The notes below the pieces were generated by a model. It ran no database searches, was not told where the DNA came from, and saw only the letters and a list, made by a program, of their open reading frames with translations. From an uncultured Clostridia bacterium (GTDB lineage Bacteria > Bacillota > Clostridia > Oscillospirales > Oscillospiraceae): DNA of 16,700 nucleotides. The stretch spans positions 1-16,700 of the forward strand of contig CALERM010000098.1 of assembly GCA_937907715.1 (NCBI GenBank), written 5' to 3'. A program made the translations under genes and the position numbers. This document shows positions 13,112-16,700 of the stretch, one piece after another. Each line of letters begins with the position of its first letter. Position 1 is the stretch's first letter.

Positions 13112-13627
13112 ATGAAAAAATGGCTCGTTCGAATCGGTCTTGCGCTGCTGGCGCTGCTGCTTGCGGCGGATTGGATTGTACCGAACTGGATTCTGGCAAA
13201 GCCCCGCGAGGCGCTGATCGAAGCTGTCCGACAGGAGCTGGCGGCGGACTGGCAGAGCCGCGACGTTTCCTTTGCCGCAGAAGGCACGTATCTCAGCGAG
13301 ACGGTTTTATGGTTCACGATCGAAACGCCGGAGAACACACAGTACAGAGCTGCAGTCTGCCGCCGGCTGGATAACAGGCGGTACCGGCTGCTGAAGATCG
13401 AAACCCCGAGCGTTTATGCATCCGATATTGTCTCTTACCAAGCGGTATACCTGGTCAACAATCCGGCGTGCTGCGCGATTATCACAAAGGACAATAATTC
13501 CGACCGGGAGACTGGAGTCGAGCTGTCTCCGGAAGATCTGCCGTATGTCTATATTATGGACCCGTCGTTTTCTGCGAGCAGCACCGGCTTTTATGACGCG
13601 GCGGGAGAGGAAATGCAGTTCCGATAA
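13112..13627 (+). CDS. Unknown protein with N-terminal membrane anchor
   Basis: A 171-residue protein I do not recognise. Residues 1-3 (MKK) and a hydrophobic stretch at about 4-25 (WLVRIGLALLALLLAADWIV) form a signal anchor or uncleaved signal. The rest is soluble, mixed alpha/beta in appearance, with no repeats or evident catalytic motif. It holds three Cys: one in AVCRRLDNRRYRLL (about residue 84) and an adjacent pair in VNNPACCAIITKDNN (about 115-129). The protein is probably exposed outside the membrane. It has its own extended -10 promoter and a good AAGGAG site, and lies 38 nt before the zinc-finger gene. It is transcribed away from the GntR-ABC operon, so both may share control by the operator between them, but that is a guess. 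Confidence 0.7.
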   Translation: MKKWLVRIGLALLALLLAADWIVPNWILAKPREALIEAVRQELAADWQSRDVSFAAEGTYLSETVLWFTIETPENTQYRAAVCRRLDNRRYRLLKIETPSVYASDIVSYQAVYLVNNPACCAIITKDNNSDRETGVELSPEDLPYVYIMDPSFSASSTGFYDAAGEEMQFR

Positions 13628-13665
13628 CGAAGGATGGAACAAAAAGAATACCGGGAGGTGGGCGT

Positions 13666-14064
13666 ATGTACCCGAAACGAAAAGCAAAAAGTGACCGCGA
13701 GCGGTTTTTGGAAAGCTTCAAAAAGAAGGTCGGCTGCGCGCCGGAGGTGTATGTGCGGCGTAAGCTGGCAGCTGGGATGCAGGAAGAGGAGCTGTCGAAG
13801 CTCTACGACATGCTTGCCATCGAGATTGCACGCAGAGCCTCCTGCACGGCGATTCGCTATGCAGACGTCTTGAAAACGCCGGAGCCAAAAGAAGCACACC
13901 GGCAGAAGGCGGCAAGCTTCCGGGTGCCGGTGTGCGAAAAATGCGGGGCAAATATGGTCCTTCGCACCGGGCAGTCCGGCGCGCGCAAGGGGAAGAAATT
14001 CTGGGGCTGCTCGAATTATCCGGCGTGCCGGTTTACAAAAAACATCGAAGAGAAGAGCGTATGA
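13666..14064 (+). CDS. Small protein with C-terminal topoisomerase-type zinc finger
   Basis: A 132-residue basic protein. The C-terminal part (about 88-128) is a zf-C4_Topoisom domain, C-x2-C...C-x5-C with Cys90, Cys93, Cys115 and Cys121 and the typical RKGKKFWGCSNYPACRFTKNI. This finger binds zinc and single-stranded DNA in type IA topoisomerases. Here it is separate from any topoisomerase. Residues 1-85 are helical and highly charged (KRKAKSDRERFLESFKKK; EEELSKLYDMLAIEIARR) and I do not recognise them. The start follows GGGAGGTGGGCGT. Its stop overlaps the truA start by 4 nt (ATGA), so the two are translationally coupled. A nucleic-acid-binding role is likely, and the partner is unknown. 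Confidence 0.8.
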   Translation: MYPKRKAKSDRERFLESFKKKVGCAPEVYVRRKLAAGMQEEELSKLYDMLAIEIARRASCTAIRYADVLKTPEPKEAHRQKAASFRVPVCEKCGANMVLRTGQSGARKGKKFWGCSNYPACRFTKNIEEKSV

Positions 14065-14795
14065 ATAATTTCAAACTGACCATATCCTACGACGGCTCGC
14101 GCTACTCCGGCTGGGAGCGCCAGCCGGGACGGGACACCATTCAGGGCAAGCTGGAAGCTGTTCTCAGCCGGATGGTAAATGCAGACGTCAACGTCATTGG
14201 CGCGGGCAGAACCGACGCGGGCGTGCATGCAAGAGCCATGGTTGCAAACTGCTATCTGGAAACCGAATTGCAGCCGGACGAAATCCGCGCCTATATGAAC
14301 CGGTATCTGCCGGACGATATCTGCGTGGATGAGGTGAAGCTTGCCGCCGACCGGTTCCATGCCCGGTACCGCGCGGTGGGAAAGCTCTATACGTATACCT
14401 GCTACGTGGGAGCGACGAAGCCGGTGTTCAACCGCAAATATGTCACGACGCTCGACTACGTGCCGGATGTGGCGGCGATGCAGCAGGCGGCGGAGATTCT
14501 GACGGGCGAGCACGATTTTAAAAGCTTCTGCTCGAACCCGCAGATGAAAAAATCGACGGTACGTATCGTCGACTCGATTGAAATCGTGCGCAAAAAGGAT
14601 TATATCTACTTTAATTTCCACGGCACCGGCTTTTTGCAGAACATGGTGCGGATTCTGGTCGGCACGCTTCTGGAGGTCGGACAGGGAAAGCGGACGGTCG
14701 AAAGCGTGAAGGATACGCTCGATGCGCGCGACCGGACGACCGCAGGCTATACCGCGCCCCCGCAGGGCTTGAGCCTGATGCGTGTGGACTATTGA
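14061..14795 (+). CDS. truA: tRNA pseudouridine(38-40) synthase TruA
   Basis: TruA (244 aa) converts U38, U39 and U40 in the anticodon arm of many tRNAs to pseudouridine. The catalytic motif GAGRTDAGVHA at 47-57 contains Asp52. Other landmarks are FKLTISYDGSRYSGW at 4-18, FHARYRAVGKLYTYTCYV at about 97-114, HDFKSFCS near 150, and the C-terminal FHGTGFLQNMVRILVGTLLEVG. Length is normal. The start at 14061 overlaps the stop of the zinc-finger gene. The frame is open upstream inside that gene, but the extension is not TruA-like. The ribosome binding site is weak (GAAGAGAAG), consistent with translational coupling. A palindromic repeat begins 6 nt after the stop. Confidence 0.96.
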   Translation: MNNFKLTISYDGSRYSGWERQPGRDTIQGKLEAVLSRMVNADVNVIGAGRTDAGVHARAMVANCYLETELQPDEIRAYMNRYLPDDICVDEVKLAADRFHARYRAVGKLYTYTCYVGATKPVFNRKYVTTLDYVPDVAAMQQAAEILTGEHDFKSFCSNPQMKKSTVRIVDSIEIVRKKDYIYFNFHGTGFLQNMVRILVGTLLEVGQGKRTVESVKDTLDARDRTTAGYTAPPQGLSLMRVDY

Positions 14796-14800
14796 GTTGG

Positions 14801-14961
14801 GGCGTCTTCTTCCAACTGCCAACGCACCCGGACGGCGGATCTTTTCACGCTGCGCCGCACCATTTTCCCTTGCAATACACAAAGTATTCCTGCGGAAAAA
14901 TGGCTTTCGCAGCGCAAAAATCTCTCGCCGCCGGGCACATTTTCAGTTGGAAGAATACGCC
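14801..14961. repeat. Imperfect palindromic repeat, copy 2 (MITE-like)
   Basis: A 161 bp near-palindrome centred at 14881. The outer arms GGCGTCTTCTTCCAACTG (14801-14818) and CAGTTGGAAGAATACGCC (14944-14961) pair at 17 of 18 positions. Inner pairs are CGCTGCG with CGCAGCG, CCATTTTCC with GGAAAAATGG, and AATAC with GTATT around the loop ACAAA. It codes for nothing. The segment CCAACGCACCCGGAC and the following 17 bases recur at 16669-16700, 28 of 32 identical. It lies 6 nt after the truA stop and can fold as one long hairpin, so it may act as terminator or RNA stabiliser, or be a non-autonomous mobile element. Confidence 0.82.
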
Positions 14962-14992
14962 ATTTGCTCTTGACAGGAAGGAAGGTTCCGGC

Positions 14993-15145
14993 ATGGAAAT
15001 GGATTTTGACACGCTGACGCAGGAGAATCTGGACGGCGAGCAGCTTTGCTGCATTGTGCGCACAAAATAGCCGCACCCTGGCGTGGAGCGCAAGCGCACG
15101 GCTGAAAAACGCATTTTTATGGAGTTTTACGCAAAAAAGGGTTGA
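14993..15145 (+). pseudogene. Decayed GNAT N-acetyltransferase (YoaP-type) 5' remnant
   Basis: After a good ribosome binding site (GGAAGGAAGG) an ATG opens a 25-codon frame, MEMDFDTLTQENL then DGEQLCCIVRTK, ended by TAG at 15068. The same frame continues past the stop with PHPGVERKR and ends with TGA at 15143-15145. ENL..E..CC followed by RTK-K-PHPGVE is how I remember the N-terminus of GNAT acetyltransferases with a YoaP-type C-terminus, where the TAG would be a Lys codon (AAG). Those proteins are about 240-250 aa, and nothing further of the family is visible before the MATE promoter. It is therefore a truncated relic. The family call rests on memory of a short motif. Confidence 0.55.
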
Positions 15146-15170
15146 CGCAATGCCGTTTGAATGGTAAAAC
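15142..15170 (+). promoter_or_regulatory. Promoter of the MATE transporter gene
   Basis: TTGACG (15142-15147), a 17-base spacer, TAAAAC (15165-15170) preceded by TGG. The -35 overlaps the last codons of the decayed acetyltransferase frame. Confidence 0.6.
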
Positions 15171-15210
15171 ATTGGGGCATGTGACAAAAAGAGCGAAGAG
15201 GCGATCAACC

Positions 15211-16551
15211 ATGAACCGGGATCTGACGGTCGGAAAGCCGGAGCGGGTGCTGTGGCAATACTGCATGCCGCTGTTCGGAAGCATCATTTTTCAGCAGCTT
15301 TACAATCTGGCGGACAGCTTTGTCGCCGGAAAGTTCATCGGCGAGGAGGCGCTCGCCGCAGTCGGCAACAGCTATGAGATCACCTTGATCTTCATTGCCT
15401 TCGCCTTCGGCTGCAACATCGGCTGCTCGGTCATTGTCGCGCAGCTGTTCGGCGCGAAGGAATACCGCGACATGAAAACGGCGGTGTCGACGACGATGAT
15501 CCTGAGCGCCGCGACCTGCGCGGTGCTGATGGCAATCGGTCTGGGACTGTGTACGCCGCTTCTGAATCTCATTCATACGCCGGAAAATATTCTCGAAGAT
15601 TCCCGGCTGTATCTGAGAATCTATGTGCTGGGGCTGCCGTTCGTCTTCTTTTATAATGTGGCGACGGGCATTTTTTCCGCACTGGGCGACTCGAAGACGC
15701 CGTTCTGGTTCCTGGCGTGTTCGTCGCTTTCCAATATTTTTGTGGACATTCTGTTTGTCACAACGTTTCAAATGGGCGTTGCGGGCGTCGCGTGGGCGAC
15801 GTTTCTGTGCCAGTGCGTCAGCTGTGTGCTGGCGGTCGCGGTGGTGTTCCGCCGTCTGGCGCGGGTGGAGGGCGCAGAGAAAGCACCGGTCTTTTCAGGA
15901 AGGCTGCTGCGGCGGATTTTGCGCATTGCCGTTCCGAGCGTTTTGCAGCAGAGCTTTATTTCCGTCGGCAATATCATTTTGCAGGGCGTGATCAACACGT
16001 TCGGCTCCGGTGTCATCGCGGGCTACTCCGCGGGCGTGAAGCTCAACAACCTCGTCATCACCTCGTTTACCACGCTCGGAAACGGCATTTCCAACTATAC
16101 CGCGCAGAACATCGGCGCAGGAAAGCTGTCTCGCATCAAAGAGGGTTTCCGTGCGGGGCTGAAGCTGGTCTGGGCGCTGAGCCTTCCGATGGCGCTTTTG
16201 TATGTGTTTGGCGGCGGCGCGCTCATTCACGTGTTTATCGACGCGCCGACCGAGACTGCGACGCAGACAGCGGTTTTGTATCTGCGGATTCTGGCGCCGT
16301 TTTATTTTGTCGTCTCGGCAAAGCTGGTGGCAGACGGCATTCTGCGCGGCGCGGGCGTGATGGGAAAGTTTATGATTTCGACGTTTACGGATCTGATTCT
16401 GCGCGTGGCGCTGGCGGTGGTGCTGTCAAAAACGGCGCTCGGTTCGGCTGGCATCTGGTGCGCCTGGCCTGTCGGCTGGACGGTTGCGACCTTCCTGTCA
16501 GTGCTGTTTTACAGGCAGGGCTACTGGAACCGCGCGCAGGAAACAGTGTGA
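15211..16551 (+). CDS. MATE family efflux transporter
   Basis: A 446-residue polytopic membrane protein of the multidrug and toxic compound extrusion family, with about 12 helices in two homologous halves. The N-terminal half begins MNRDLTVGKPERVLWQYCMP and contains LYNLADSFVAGKFIGEEALA, AVGNSYEITLIFIAFAFGC, and GCSVIVAQLFGAKEY. The second half repeats the pattern (VPSVLQQSFISVGNIILQGV, TTLGNGISNYTAQNIGAGK). MATE proteins export cationic drugs or metabolites using Na+ or H+ gradients. The substrate here is unknown. The start at 15211 was preferred to the upstream in-frame ATG at 15142-15180 because it follows GAAGAGG and gives the canonical N-terminus, and the longer form would overlap its own promoter. 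Confidence 0.94.
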   Translation: MNRDLTVGKPERVLWQYCMPLFGSIIFQQLYNLADSFVAGKFIGEEALAAVGNSYEITLIFIAFAFGCNIGCSVIVAQLFGAKEYRDMKTAVSTTMILSAATCAVLMAIGLGLCTPLLNLIHTPENILEDSRLYLRIYVLGLPFVFFYNVATGIFSALGDSKTPFWFLACSSLSNIFVDILFVTTFQMGVAGVAWATFLCQCVSCVLAVAVVFRRLARVEGAEKAPVFSGRLLRRILRIAVPSVLQQSFISVGNIILQGVINTFGSGVIAGYSAGVKLNNLVITSFTTLGNGISNYTAQNIGAGKLSRIKEGFRAGLKLVWALSLPMALLYVFGGGALIHVFIDAPTETATQTAVLYLRILAPFYFVVSAKLVADGILRGAGVMGKFMISTFTDLILRVALAVVLSKTALGSAGIWCAWPVGWTVATFLSVLFYRQGYWNRAQETV

Positions 16552-16576
16552 GTTTTTTTGACCGGAGGAGGCTTCC

Positions 16577-16651
16577 GTGGATATCTGGCAGGCGCTTTGT
16601 GAAAAGGCGCGGGCGCAGTACAAGCCGCAGGAGGTTTCGCCGTTTGTCTAG
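16577..16651 (+). pseudogene. Truncated N-terminus of a cytidine deaminase-like gene
   Basis: A GTG start 6 nt after GGAGGAGG opens a 24-codon frame: (M)DIWQALCEKARAQYKP then QEVSPFV, then TAG at 16649-16651. DIW...A...Y.P..VSPF is the N-terminal pattern of a clostridial cytidine deaminase branch, in which SPF(I/V) is followed by a Tyr and a conserved AHHV segment. Here the frame ends in CTAG, directly where palindromic repeat copy 3 begins, as if the repeat entered the gene at that Tyr codon. The rest of the gene may lie beyond the window, on the other side of the repeat. The family call is based on 24 residues only. Confidence 0.5.
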
Positions 16652-16700
16652 GGTGTATCTGAAAACTCCCAACGCACCCGGACAGCGAGCCTTTTCACGC
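16652..16700 (+). repeat. Palindromic repeat, copy 3 (cut by window end)
   Basis: Starts GGTGTATCTGAAAACT, then CCAACGCACCCGGAC and 17 more bases that match copy 2 (14818-14849) in 28 of 32 positions. TCTGAA is at the same distance (16 nt) from GGAC as in copy 1. Only the left arm is inside the window. Confidence 0.75.

Noticed and set aside
14962..14992. TTGACA at about 14970 as a promoter for the acetyltransferase relic
   Set aside because: It is followed within 8 bases by the ribosome binding site, leaving no space for a -10 box and leader.
1..16700. CRISPR array, tRNA, rRNA, integrase or transposase
   Set aside because: No regular spaced direct repeats, no tRNA cloverleaf or rRNA segment noticed, and no recombinase motif in any identified protein.

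Overview
The window (about 58% G+C by eye) looks like a chromosomal segment of a strictly anaerobic Clostridia bacterium, probably Oscillospiraceae/Ruminococcaceae. The grounds are an Rnf operon in the clostridial order C-D-G-E-A-B, strong AGGAGG ribosome binding sites, dense 1-4 nt gene overlaps, a YtrA-type GntR/ABC operon and low-G+C housekeeping families in a G+C-rich codon style. Genus cannot be fixed by reading alone.

Layout. (1) 3-4613: rnfC (5' truncated by the window edge), rnfD, rnfG, rnfE, rnfA, rnfB, the ferredoxin:NAD+ oxidoreductase ion pump, nearly all translationally coupled. (2) 4612-4902: a palindromic repeat that starts inside the rnfB stop codon, a second GC-rich hairpin, and a good sigma-A promoter. 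(3) 4903-6395: an Mrr-like nuclease followed by a YhfF-like ASCH-domain gene that appears frameshifted at an A6 run. (4) 6400-8728: a purine permease on the minus strand, diverging from an adenine-phosphoribosyltransferase-like gene, i.e. a purine uptake and salvage pair. (5) 8838-10912: an HTH-TPR regulator overlapping by 4 nt a lipoprotein polysaccharide deacetylase, with a perfect 8+8 bp dyad at the regulator's own start region. (6) 11055-12926, minus strand: GntR (YtrA type), ABC ATPase and ABC permease behind a 16+16 bp operator that overlaps the promoter. (7) 13112-14795: an unknown membrane-anchored protein, a topoisomerase-type zinc-finger protein and truA. (8) 14801-16700: a second copy of the palindromic repeat, a decayed GNAT/YoaP-like gene, a MATE transporter, and a cytidine-deaminase-like start that ends after 24 codons exactly where a third repeat copy begins.

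The genes are mostly ordinary core metabolism and transport. The least ordinary signals are the family of about 130-160 bp imperfect palindromes abutting stop codons (one apparently truncating a gene), three decayed or frameshifted genes, and two very clean operator dyads that suggest autoregulated transcription units. No CRISPR array, rRNA, tRNA, transposase or phage gene was seen. I do not see convincing evidence for a wholly new multi-gene system. The regulator/deacetylase pair and the palindromic element are the best candidates for undescribed biology.
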